DNA from: Kiritimatiellia bacterium
Lineage (GTDB): Bacteria; Verrucomicrobiota; Kiritimatiellia; UBA8416; JABMPJ01
DNA length: 14,112 bases
NCBI GenBank assembly: GCA_029939545.1
Contig: JAOZSS010000044.1
Span: 1-14,112, forward strand
Direction: 5' to 3'
Both the position numbers and the translations under genes were made by a program. The notes beneath the pieces are model-generated. The model did no database searches and was not told where the DNA came from. It saw only the letters and a list, made by a program, of their open reading frames with translations. Shown piece by piece: positions 1 through 5,922 of the stretch (position 1 is its first letter; every line of letters begins with the position of its first letter).

Positions 1-245
1 TGTTTTTTCCTGTTCCGTCGAACCATTCGACGGAAACGTCATTCCTTCTGCTCATCAGGTACCGGGGTCGCACGGCGACCCGCCCCGTTGTTTTCGCTCA
101 TCAAATGACCCCTATTCTGAGAGTCCCCTTCTTGGTACGGCCACTTCTCCCGGAAGTGGCTGCTGCACCGATCTGCCGGAGGGGCCAGTTGGCACCCTTC
201 TTCGCTGCGCTACGCCGTGGCACGCAACTGGCCCTACTTTCATAC
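1..245. other. Gene-free stretch with several hairpins, downstream of the IclR gene
   Basis: I see no convincing gene here. Short open frames exist on both strands but are arginine- and alanine-rich shadows with no recognisable domain. The stretch holds four inverted repeats: 13-21 with 27-35 (9-bp stem, 5-nt loop), 65-70 with 76-81, 140-147 with 153-160 (8-bp stem, 5-nt loop), and 182-191 with 225-234 (10-bp stem, 33-nt loop). The last begins about 12 nt past the IclR stop codon, where a transcript end would be expected, but no T-run follows it in the direction of transcription. They could be intrinsic-like transcript ends or REP-type repeats. Confidence 0.5.
182..234 (-). terminator. Possible 3'-end hairpin of the IclR gene
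   Basis: Arms 182-191 and 225-234 are perfectly complementary over 10 bp (GGGCCAGTTG and its complement) around a 33-nt loop. The structure starts right after the IclR stop on the minus strand. There is no U-tract after it, so it is not a canonical intrinsic terminator. A REP-like repeat is an equally good reading. Confidence 0.3.
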
Positions 246-1028
246 TTACGCTCCTCCAATAACATCCGCATCCATGGCGTCCACAATCTCTTTCAGTCCT
301 TTACGTAGGTCAGCGGCTACATCTTCATCAAAGGCCGCGGCAAACCAGTGGCAACAGATCGCACCGGCAATGACACCATCTTTAGAGAAGACTGGCAGAC
401 CGGTACGGAAGATATGCTCACCACTTTCCTCGTGATCCTCGGCGTAGCCGAGTTCGCGAATCTCATCGAGAAGCTTGTCCAATTCCGGCCCTGGCATAAC
501 GGTGTGCTTGGTTCTTCTGACTGGATTGCCGTGTTCGAGCAGTGCCGCTTTTTCGTCGGCACTACAGTTGGCCAGAATCAGCTTGCCCAGCGCATGCCGG
601 TTGGCATATCGTGTAACGTCCACTCCATAGCCAGCCACATGCAGGGAATTTTCGCACTGAGCCTTATGAAGAATAGTAATCCGATTCACGGCTCGATCCA
701 AAACAGCATACTGTATTGAGGTTCCGGTTTGCTCTGAAAGAGATGCCATCTGCATTCGAAGATTTTCAAATTGCTTTCCCCGCCCATGATTCAAGTGGCG
801 CACCATTGAGAACAGTCTCATCCCGGGAACATAGCCACCCCGATACCCATCAAGTGCAGTGAGATATCGGCTATCGACAAGCACCTTGATCAAACGGCTG
901 ACGGAGCTACGCGACATCTCGACACCAGCCAATATCTGCTCAAATGTAATCGGCTCATCAGAAGCCACTGCCTTCTCAATGATCCGCAGTCCTTCAGTCA
1001 ACGCCGGTGCACGTTCTTTTTTCATCAC
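246..1028 (-). CDS. IclR-family transcriptional regulator
   Basis: This 260-aa protein has the length and two-domain layout of IclR regulators. Residues 8-70 form a winged helix-turn-helix DNA-binding domain (ITFEQILAGVEMSRSSVSRLIKVL is the HTH part). Residues 80-250 form the effector-binding domain, with the family's RHALGKLILA stretch and the late GLPVF...AGAICC core. Such proteins bind DNA as dimers or tetramers and sense a small organic acid or sugar; the ligand cannot be read here. The start is GTG at 1028, with AAGGA 8 nt upstream; the next codon is ATG (1025), an equally possible start. A large dyad lies just upstream and suggests autoregulation. By eye its base composition is more AT-rich than the housekeeping genes to the right: 25 of 60 bases are G/C in 661-720, against 42 of 60 in 10021-10080. 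No obvious target gene is adjacent, because the neighbour is a transposase. Confidence 0.9.
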   Translation of the reverse strand: MMKKERAPALTEGLRIIEKAVASDEPITFEQILAGVEMSRSSVSRLIKVLVDSRYLTALDGYRGGYVPGMRLFSMVRHLNHGRGKQFENLRMQMASLSEQTGTSIQYAVLDRAVNRITILHKAQCENSLHVAGYGVDVTRYANRHALGKLILANCSADEKAALLEHGNPVRRTKHTVMPGPELDKLLDEIRELGYAEDHEESGEHIFRTGLPVFSKDGVIAGAICCHWFAAAFDEDVAADLRKGLKEIVDAMDADVIGGA

Positions 1029-1045
1029 TCTAAATATCCTTAATT

Positions 1046-1094
1046 CAGATAAGTCGTCTATATGGTGACAATAACCATATACTATACTTATCTG
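1046..1094 (-). promoter_or_regulatory. Nested dyad over the probable IclR promoter (candidate operator)
   Basis: Outer arms 1046-1054 and 1086-1094 (core CAGATAAG / CTTATCTG) and inner arms 1059-1066 and 1074-1081 (TATATGGT / ACCATATA) are perfect inverted repeats with the same centre, base 1070. On the minus strand, TTGCAA (1102-1097) and TATGGT (1079-1074) are 17 nt apart and make a plausible -35/-10 pair. The -10 lies inside the inner arm and the expected transcription start is near the dyad axis. This is what an autoregulatory operator would look like; an RNA hairpin is the alternative. Confidence 0.55.
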
Positions 1095-1120
1095 TTTTGC
1101 AATAGAATATTTGAAATAAT

Positions 1121-1170
1121 TGGGGCGTCAGTGGGCGTCAGGGTCTGGGCGTCAGGGGCGTCAGGGTCAG
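1121..1170. repeat. Four-copy GGGCGTCA array next to the transposase element
   Basis: GGGCGTCA occurs at 1123-1130, 1133-1140, 1147-1154 and 1156-1163, with starts 10, 14 and 9 bp apart. The copies are interleaved with GGGTC-type pieces, and the last runs straight into the CAGGGTCAGACC end of the mobile element. The array lies only on the 3' side of the transposase gene; the opposite end has a single related CGGCAGGGTC junction. It may be part of the element's recognition region or the scar of repeated end-directed events. Confidence 0.65.
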
Positions 1171-1186
1171 ACCTAGAAACTAGAAA
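1162..1186 (+). repeat. Left inverted end of the transposase element
   Basis: Perfect inverted copy of 2235-2259. Each copy contains GGTC-A-GACC, a small self-complementary core, and two CTAG tetranucleotides separated by AAA. The transposase stop codon (TAA) begins at the next base. Confidence 0.85.
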
Positions 1187-2191
1187 TTATGGGTGAACCT
1201 TTCTCGTCAGACGTCCCAGATGACGCGGTAGAGATGGATCCTTATCCATCCAGGCCGTGAGCCTTTGGCGTTGTTTGCCGACAGCGCTTTCGCTGCCGTA
1301 ACCGAAATACCTGGCGACCTCCCGCTGAGTACACCCACTCAGGCGGCAGCACAGTTCAATCGCCACGGCTTTGGCCATGCCCACTCGCTTACCGCGTAAT
1401 CGCAGATCCGTTTGCGCTATTCCGAACCGATCGGCCACGGCCGCCGTAATCGTATCGAACGCAACCTTCTCCACCTCGGGCCAGACGATGTCGCCATCAT
1501 CGGCTTTATGAAGTCGGACGCCCAGCACCCCATCTTCGGTTCGCTCACGAAAATGCTCATCACCAATGGCATAACGGCTTTCCTTCATGGCCCCCACCAG
1601 CATCTCGTCCTCTTCGCCTATGAAACCGGCGATATAGCGACGATATGCCTGCTGATTGCCTTTCTTCGTGGCACGGCCCATCAGTTTCAGCCATCGATAA
1701 TCCAGTATGTCTTGCGGTGGTGCCAAACCAACATAGGATCGATAACTGCTCCACGGGTACGCCTCAAGATGCACCATGCGTTGTTCAGGGGACATGCGGA
1801 CCGTTGCACTTGTCTTGACCGGATTCAGATGGATATAGCGCGTCAGACGGAGCAGGTAGTCATCGCCCTCCACGAGCTTCGCGCCGTAGCGGCCCTGGAA
1901 ACAGTGCCCCGGCCGACTCTTCTTGTAGCGAAAGTACATGCTGTAGGCCGTCGTCAATCGCTGCATAAATCGCGGCAGGTTTCCGCGTGGTGTTTCGAGC
2001 TGGAGGTGGATGTGATTCGAGAGCAGAACGTAGGAATAGAGAATGACGCCATCCGCTTCCAACGCCGCCGAAAGTTGATCAAGAAAGCGCAAGTAATCCG
2101 CGTTGCACAAAAAGATCCGCGCCCGCCCATTTCCCCTGCTGGTGACATGGTACTTCGCTCCCGGATATCGTATTCGCCACGGCCTCGGCAT
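1187..2191 (-). CDS. REP-associated tyrosine (Y1/HUH) transposase
   Basis: A 334-aa single-strand transposase of the Y1 family, RAYT branch. It begins with the typical R-x-x-Y/H-HVTSRGN strand (about residues 7-22). The HUH metal-binding pair is His60 and His62 in SNHIHLQLETP, and the probable catalytic tyrosine is Tyr119 in RYIHLNPVK. The RYGAKLVEGDDYLL stretch (101-114) is also characteristic. Residues 240-330 form a helical C-terminal extension resembling the DnaA DNA-binding domain (CTQREVARYFGYGSESAV), found in longer RAYT-like proteins. Enzymes of this group nick and rejoin single-stranded DNA through a tyrosine link, recognising hairpins. All catalytic residues are present and the frame is intact, so it may be active or recently active. 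No strong ribosome binding site precedes the ATG. Confidence 0.88.
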   Translation of the reverse strand: MPRPWRIRYPGAKYHVTSRGNGRARIFLCNADYLRFLDQLSAALEADGVILYSYVLLSNHIHLQLETPRGNLPRFMQRLTTAYSMYFRYKKSRPGHCFQGRYGAKLVEGDDYLLRLTRYIHLNPVKTSATVRMSPEQRMVHLEAYPWSSYRSYVGLAPPQDILDYRWLKLMGRATKKGNQQAYRRYIAGFIGEEDEMLVGAMKESRYAIGDEHFRERTEDGVLGVRLHKADDGDIVWPEVEKVAFDTITAAVADRFGIAQTDLRLRGKRVGMAKAVAIELCCRLSGCTQREVARYFGYGSESAVGKQRQRLTAWMDKDPSLPRHLGRLTRKVHP

Positions 2192-2234
2192 ACCCGCAAC
2201 CTGACACCTCTCCAGCCACCCGTCAACCCCCTAT

Positions 2235-2259
2235 TTTCTAGTTTCTAGGTCTGACCCTG
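2235..2259 (-). repeat. Right inverted end of the transposase element, coding for the wecB tail
   Basis: Perfect inverted copy of 1162-1186. On the minus strand it is read through by wecB: its bases encode the last six residues (RVRPRN) and the TAG stop at 2240-2238. The coding end of wecB is therefore supplied by the mobile element. Confidence 0.85.
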
Positions 2260-3419
2260 CCGTCTAAATCTGCCACGATGCGTTCGGCGGTGTGACCGTC
2301 CCAGAGGGGGGGGCGGTGGGGGCGGCGTTGGAGGGCGAGGGAGGAGTGGTAGGTTTCGGAGATCCTGGTGAGGTCGTTGCCGACGAGGGTGCTGACGCCG
2401 TCGTGTTCGACGAGGGTGACGGGGCGCTCGGTGTTGAAGCGGAGGGTGACGCAGGGAGTGCCGAGTACGCAGCACTCTTCCTGCAGGCCGCCGCTGTCGG
2501 TGAAGAAGACGCGGGCATCCATGTTGAGGCGAAGCAGGTCGTGGTAGCCGAGCGGGTTGACCAGCCAGAGGCCGTCACAGTTGGCGACCTTGTCCCACAG
2601 CCCGAATGAAACAAGCCGCTCGCGGGTACGCGGATGGAGGGTCCAGATGAGCGGCATGTCGCGGCAGACGGTCTGGGTGAAAAACGCCACGAGTGAGCCG
2701 AGTACGTCGGGTTTGTCTACGTTGGAGGGACGGTGAAGCGTCATCAATGCGTAGCTGTCTAATGCGGAACCTGGAAGGCAGAAGGCGGAAGACTCATGGA
2801 TTGCGTTCCTGTGAATGATCTCGGAGATGTCCAAAGTTTTGGCCTTGGCCAGATTGGCATCCAAGGTGTCGATCATGACGTTGCCGACGAGGCGGATCTT
2901 GTCCTCCGGTACGCCCTCGGCACGGAGATTGGCGGCGGCGAGTTCGTCGGTGACGAAGAGGCGATCGGAGAGCCGGTCGCAGACCATGCGATTGATCTCC
3001 TCGGGCATATCGAGATCGAACGAGCGGAGTCCGGCTTCGATGTGGGCTAGCTGGACATGCTCTTTCTTGGCGGTGATCGAACAGGCGCAGGTGGCATTCA
3101 CATCGCCGACGACGATGATCCAGTCGGGCTTGTGGTCGCGCACAACAGACTCGAACGCCATCATGGTGCGGCCCACCTGCTCGGCATGGGATCCCGATCC
3201 GATGCCGAGATCGATGTCGGGTTCGGGAATACCGAGTGCGTCGAAGAAGGAGGCGGACATGGCGGCGTCGTAGTGCTGGCCGGTGTGGAGCAGGACGTGC
3301 TCGATCGGGCGTTCGGGATCCGATGCGTTGTGCGTATCGATTGCCCGGGCGAGAGGGGCAATCTTCATGAAGTTCGGCCGTGCGCCGACAACCGACAGGA
3401 TGCGAAGGGGTGTTGTCAT
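2238..3419 (-). CDS. wecB: UDP-N-acetylglucosamine 2-epimerase (non-hydrolysing)
   Basis: This 393-aa protein interconverts UDP-GlcNAc and UDP-ManNAc in the cytoplasm, a step toward ManNAc-containing surface polysaccharides. Family motifs are VGARPNFMK (11-19; Arg14 and Lys19), HTGQHYD (45-51), VVGDVNAT (103-110; Asp106), HIEAGLRS (126-133; Glu128), MPEEINR (138-144; Glu141, Arg144), TLHRPSNVD (227-235; His229) and DSGGLQEE (308-315). These match the catalytic Arg, Lys, Asp, Glu, Glu, Arg and His set of E. coli WecB. Two oddities stand out. Residues about 205-222 (including SAFCLPGSAL) are an extra in-frame loop from GGAA-rich repeat DNA, and the last six residues plus stop come from a transposase element end. 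The ATG at 3419 is chosen because homology begins there; no Shine-Dalgarno is visible. The open frame continues upstream to 4115 only as antisense of the next gene. Confidence 0.92.
   Translation of the reverse strand: MTTPLRILSVVGARPNFMKIAPLARAIDTHNASDPERPIEHVLLHTGQHYDAAMSASFFDALGIPEPDIDLGIGSGSHAEQVGRTMMAFESVVRDHKPDWIIVVGDVNATCACSITAKKEHVQLAHIEAGLRSFDLDMPEEINRMVCDRLSDRLFVTDELAAANLRAEGVPEDKIRLVGNVMIDTLDANLAKAKTLDISEIIHRNAIHESSAFCLPGSALDSYALMTLHRPSNVDKPDVLGSLVAFFTQTVCRDMPLIWTLHPRTRERLVSFGLWDKVANCDGLWLVNPLGYHDLLRLNMDARVFFTDSGGLQEECCVLGTPCVTLRFNTERPVTLVEHDGVSTLVGNDLTRISETYHSSLALQRRPHRPPLWDGHTAERIVADLDGRVRPRN
2761..2799. repeat. GGAA-rich repeat inserted in frame in wecB
   Basis: On the plus strand the tract runs AATGCGGAA-CCT-GGAA-GGCAGAAGGC-GGAA-GACT, a loosely periodic purine-rich sequence. 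It encodes roughly HESSAFCLPGSALD between the end of one secondary element and the conserved TLHRPSNVD motif, where related epimerases need only a short connector. It shares the 9-mer AATGCGGAA with the tract at 4942-4976. Confidence 0.55.
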
Positions 3420-3446
3420 GGCGGTGGAGTATGCGGGATTGCGGGG

Positions 3447-3466
3447 GGAAATGGAAATAGAAATGG
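3447..3466. repeat. GGAAAT hexamer tract in the wecB leader
   Basis: Two copies of GGAAAT (3447-3458) are followed by AGAAATGG. The tract sits in the 116-nt spacer between the deacylase stop and the wecB start, and it is the third GGAA-rich tract within about 2.2 kb. A perfect 13-bp palindrome (CTTGCG-A-CGCAAG, 3500-3512) lies in the same spacer. I see no clear promoter in the spacer. Confidence 0.5.
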
Positions 3467-3535
3467 CGTGGCAGAAAGAGAAACGGGGGATCTTGCGTTC
3501 TTGCGACGCAAGGTCGCAGGGGACGGAGAGGAGGG

Positions 3536-5149
3536 CTACACGATACGGCCGGCGTGGTGGTTGGTGAGGTGGCCGTCGCGGATGGTGGGGATGCCGTTGA
3601 CGATGAGGTGGATGATGCCTTTGGAGAGTTGATGGGGATTGCCGTAGGCGGCGAGGTCTTGGACTTGGGCGGGATCTAAGACTACCAGGTCGGCTTTCTT
3701 GCCCTCGGCGACCATGCCGCGGTCGTTGAGACCAAACTGGGATGCAGGGAGGGAGGTCATCTTGCGAATGGCTTCGGGGAGGGGGACGGTCTTGCCGTCG
3801 AGGGCCCAGCGCAGGAAGCGCGGAAAGCTGCCGTAGGCGCGCGGATGGGGATAGTCGTGGCTGAGCGGTCCGGCGGTGGCGCGCAGGGAGGCATCGGAGC
3901 CGAGCATGACATAGGGCTGGGCCAGAATTCGGAACATGTTGGCTTCGCTCATTCCGCTGAAGAAGGCACCGGTGGTGAGTTGGTCGGTCTCGCACAGATG
4001 AAGGATGGCGTCGACCGGGTCGCCGTCCAACGCCTCGGCGACCTCCAGCAGGCTCATGCCCCGGAAGCGGAGATTGTCCGGATGGGTGGTGGAGCCAACC
4101 GTCACCCCACCCCACTCCTCCGCGGGACGGCTATCCAGGAGCTCTGTGCGCAGGCGGCTGCGTTGAGCGGGATCGGCCAGCCGTTTGAGAATGACGTCGC
4201 GACCGCCCTCGGCAAACCAGGCAGGAAAGACCACATCGAGATCGGTGGCGCCGGCGGTGTAGGGATAGCGATCGGCCATCACGGGAAGGCCGCGATCGCG
4301 TGCTAACTGGATTCGCTCAAGCGCCGCCTCAATCTTATCCCAGTTCGCGCGGCCGGCGGTCTTGAGGTGGGACACCTGGATGCGGGCACCCGCCGCTTCG
4401 CCGATTTCAATGGTTTCATCGATAGCCTCGAGTAACTGGGCACCCTCGCTACGCATGTGGCTGGCGTAGATTCCGCCGTGCCGACCGGCCACGGAAGCCA
4501 GGGCTACGATCTCTTCGCGGGGGGCATACATACCGGGGGCATAGACCAGCCCGGTGGTGAGGCCGCGTCCACCGGCTTCCATGCTCTCCTCGGCAAGCTG
4601 AAGCATGCGTCTCATTTCGTCAGGCGTGGCGGGACGGTTTTCGTAGCCCACGATATTGCGGCGAAGCGTGTTGTGACCGATCAGCAGGGCGGCATTGACC
4701 GCAGGCTGCGCCTGCTCGAATAGCGCTCGATACTCGGCCACGCTATGCCAGGTGCCGGGATACTTCTTGTCGGCCCAGTCGGACGGAAGTTGCGAGATGT
4801 CCGATATCGGCGCACCGGATGCTCCGCAGTTGCCGCACACCTCAGTGGTGATGCCCTGGAAGACTTTGGAGGGCGCCGAGGGCTCTATGAGGAGGTAGGT
4901 GTCGGAGTGGGTATGGGTGTCGATGAAGCCGGGGGCCAGGAGGAAATCGGAATGCGGAAATCGGAATGCGGAATGCCGACGTCCCGGATCGGAACTCGAA
5001 GAGGCAAGGTCAAGAATGTCGCGGGAGGTGGCGGCGGAGAGGTCGCCGATGGCGGTGATGGTGTCGCCTTGTATGCCGACGTCGGCGGTGAAGGCTTCGG
5101 CACCGGTTCCGTCAAGGATGCTCGCTTGTCTTATGATCAGGTCGAACAT
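3536..5149 (-). CDS. N-acyl-D-amino-acid deacylase (D-aminoacylase)
   Basis: This 537-aa amidohydrolase-superfamily enzyme removes the acyl group from N-acyl-D-amino acids using zinc. The N-terminal beta-sandwich strand (MFDLIIRQASILDGTG) leads to the FIDTHTHSD metal motif (75-83; His79, His81). Then come CGNCG (105-109; family zinc cysteine), YASHMRSE (228-235; His231), VSHLK (259-263; His261) and GSDAS (417-421; Asp419), the usual metal and catalytic ligands. The composite C-terminal strand KKADLVVLDP is also present. The ATG at 5149 is preferred, since family homology begins there and AAGAGA precedes it; the open frame extends upstream to 5209 without homology. Residues about 50-69 (SSSSDPGRRHSAFRFPHSDF) are an extra loop from tandem repeat DNA just before FIDTHTH. 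A role in recycling D-amino-acid or peptidoglycan material is inference. Confidence 0.9.
   Translation of the reverse strand: MFDLIIRQASILDGTGAEAFTADVGIQGDTITAIGDLSAATSRDILDLASSSSDPGRRHSAFRFPHSDFLLAPGFIDTHTHSDTYLLIEPSAPSKVFQGITTEVCGNCGASGAPISDISQLPSDWADKKYPGTWHSVAEYRALFEQAQPAVNAALLIGHNTLRRNIVGYENRPATPDEMRRMLQLAEESMEAGGRGLTTGLVYAPGMYAPREEIVALASVAGRHGGIYASHMRSEGAQLLEAIDETIEIGEAAGARIQVSHLKTAGRANWDKIEAALERIQLARDRGLPVMADRYPYTAGATDLDVVFPAWFAEGGRDVILKRLADPAQRSRLRTELLDSRPAEEWGGVTVGSTTHPDNLRFRGMSLLEVAEALDGDPVDAILHLCETDQLTTGAFFSGMSEANMFRILAQPYVMLGSDASLRATAGPLSHDYPHPRAYGSFPRFLRWALDGKTVPLPEAIRKMTSLPASQFGLNDRGMVAEGKKADLVVLDPAQVQDLAAYGNPHQLSKGIIHLIVNGIPTIRDGHLTNHHAGRIV
4942..4976. repeat. Tandem 14-bp repeat in frame inside the deacylase gene
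   Basis: GGAAATCGGAATGC occurs twice in direct tandem (4942-4955 and 4956-4969), followed by a partial GGAATGC (4970-4976). It encodes HSAFRFPHSDF in an insertion of about 16-20 residues just before the FIDTHTH metal motif. The gene stays open and catalytic residues flank the insertion intact, so the added loop appears tolerated. Confidence 0.75.
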
Positions 5150-5159
5150 ACTGATCTCT

Positions 5160-5217
5160 TGCGGCTGGCGAGGAGCGAGAGATCGCACTGCGGCCGACCT
5201 CGCGCACACCAGCCGCA
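5160..5217 (-). promoter_or_regulatory. Long hairpin in the deacylase leader
   Basis: Arms TGCGGCTGG (5160-5168) and CCAGCCGCA (5209-5217) are perfectly complementary. An inner CGAGG / CCTCG pair (5169-5173 with 5198-5202) is offset by a 6-nt bulge. It fills most of the 81-nt spacer after the upstream gene and ends right beside the AAGAGA that precedes the deacylase ATG. It could tune expression of the second gene in the pair or be a processing site. Confidence 0.4.
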
Positions 5218-5230
5218 GGTGGTTTACGAG

Positions 5231-5827
5231 CTAACGCTCATCTCCCTCGGGAGATCTTTCGCTCCCGCCGGGTGAACCGGCGAGTGGCGGCTCTTCTTCT
5301 GTGGGCGGTGTCGGCTCTTTCGATTGCTTCTCGCCACTGCCGAGGAGGGCGATGACTTGTTCCTGGACGGGTTCGAGTTCGTCGAGGCTGAGCATGGGAT
5401 CGCGAATCAGAAAGGTTTCACCTGTTTTGCGATACTCGTAGATGCGGATGAGCGCATCTTCCCGGTTCTGGGTGGCGCGTTCGATGAACTGGCGTTTGCG
5501 CTCGAGCATAACGGCCAGGATATAGATGACGTTGGCATGCGATTCGGGGTCTTCATCCATCAGGCGGCGCAGCAACGACTCGGCTGTATTTTCCTCGAGA
5601 GCCTCAGCTTCGGGAGGCGGCGGAAGAAGGAAGAGCCCCTTCCACAGGCTGACACCTCGGTCGTCCGGCGGCTTGGAGGTCCAGCATTCGGCACAATGGT
5701 CGGCACGAACATAGCCCTCCTCATCCGTGAAACGCAGAACCGTGAAACAGTCCTGTCTGTCCTCAAACTCCGCTTCGCACTGGGCACAAACGGAGGCGCG
5801 CGGTCGAATATCCCAATCTGTAGCCAT
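5231..5827 (-). CDS. Conserved-looking hypothetical protein with two CxxC pairs
   Basis: I do not recognise a named family. The 198-aa protein has CAQC at 14-17 and CAEC at 45-48, spaced like a four-cysteine zinc ribbon or knuckle that also holds aromatic and charged residues. A helical middle section follows (83-125, RRLMDEDPESHANVIYILAVML...), then a conserved-looking stretch YEYRKTGETFLIRDP (130-144), then LDELEPVQEQVIALLG. The last 35 residues are rich in Pro, Glu and Ser and look disordered. There is no signal peptide or membrane segment, so it is probably cytoplasmic. It may share a transcript with the deacylase 81 nt downstream. No Shine-Dalgarno precedes the ATG, so leaderless translation is possible. 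Function unknown; nucleic-acid or protein binding through the zinc site is a guess. Confidence 0.75.
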   Translation of the reverse strand: MATDWDIRPRASVCAQCEAEFEDRQDCFTVLRFTDEEGYVRADHCAECWTSKPPDDRGVSLWKGLFLLPPPPEAEALEENTAESLLRRLMDEDPESHANVIYILAVMLERKRQFIERATQNREDALIRIYEYRKTGETFLIRDPMLSLDELEPVQEQVIALLGSGEKQSKEPTPPTEEEPPLAGSPGGSERSPEGDER

Positions 5828-5835
5828 GGAGCTGT

Positions 5836-5864
5836 AGTGTTGGCCCTCTTTCCTTCACTGTCAA
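5836..5864 (-). promoter_or_regulatory. Possible promoter of the CxxC protein gene
   Basis: A perfect TTGACA lies at 5864-5859 on the minus strand. At 17-nt spacing the -10 would be AACACT (5841-5836), a poor match. Transcription would then start within a few bases of the ATG at 5827, which fits the lack of a ribosome binding site. Weak evidence. Confidence 0.25.
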
Positions 5865-5922
5865 GATATAGTGGCAGGCTGTGGCACAATGGAGCCACAT
5901 GATGTGGTCACCCCACCCGGCA

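Larger units (their letters stand above)
1162..2259 (-). mobile_element. Y1-transposase (RAYT-like) element with 25-bp inverted ends
   Basis: The unit is about 1.1 kb. It is bounded by perfect inverted repeats of 25 bp at 1162-1186 and 2235-2259 (beginning CAGGGTCAGACCTAG at each outer end) and holds one transposase gene. The left repeat touches the transposase stop codon and the right one lies 43 nt before its start. I see no target-site duplication, which fits single-strand HUH chemistry. Classical IS200/IS605 elements lack terminal inverted repeats, so the layout is closer to REP-associated transposase genes framed by inverted REP-like sequences. Insertion is at the extreme 3' end of wecB. 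Confidence 0.75.

Noticed and set aside
3..35. An intrinsic terminator formed by the 13-35 hairpin and the neighbouring T-run
   Set aside because: The T-run (3-8) precedes the hairpin on the plus strand and would be an A-run after it on the minus strand, so it is in the wrong place for termination on either strand.
1121..1170. A CRISPR array
   Set aside because: The GGGCGTCA copies are only 8 bp, spaced 9-14 bp apart, without unique spacers or cas genes.
1412..2248. A 278-aa plus-strand frame opposite the transposase
   Set aside because: The minus-strand frame has the HUH pair, the catalytic tyrosine and full RAYT motifs; the plus frame has none and is its shadow.
2238..4115. A 625-aa minus-strand frame covering wecB and more
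   Set aside because: Only the part from 3419 onward has epimerase homology. The upstream 230 residues are Pro/Arg/His-rich and lie over the deacylase gene in another frame, so they are a shadow of GC-rich coding DNA.
5149..5209. An earlier start for the deacylase adding 20 residues
   Set aside because: The added residues do not fit the family N-terminus and overlie the leader hairpin. MFDLIIRQ at 5149 begins exactly where homology starts.
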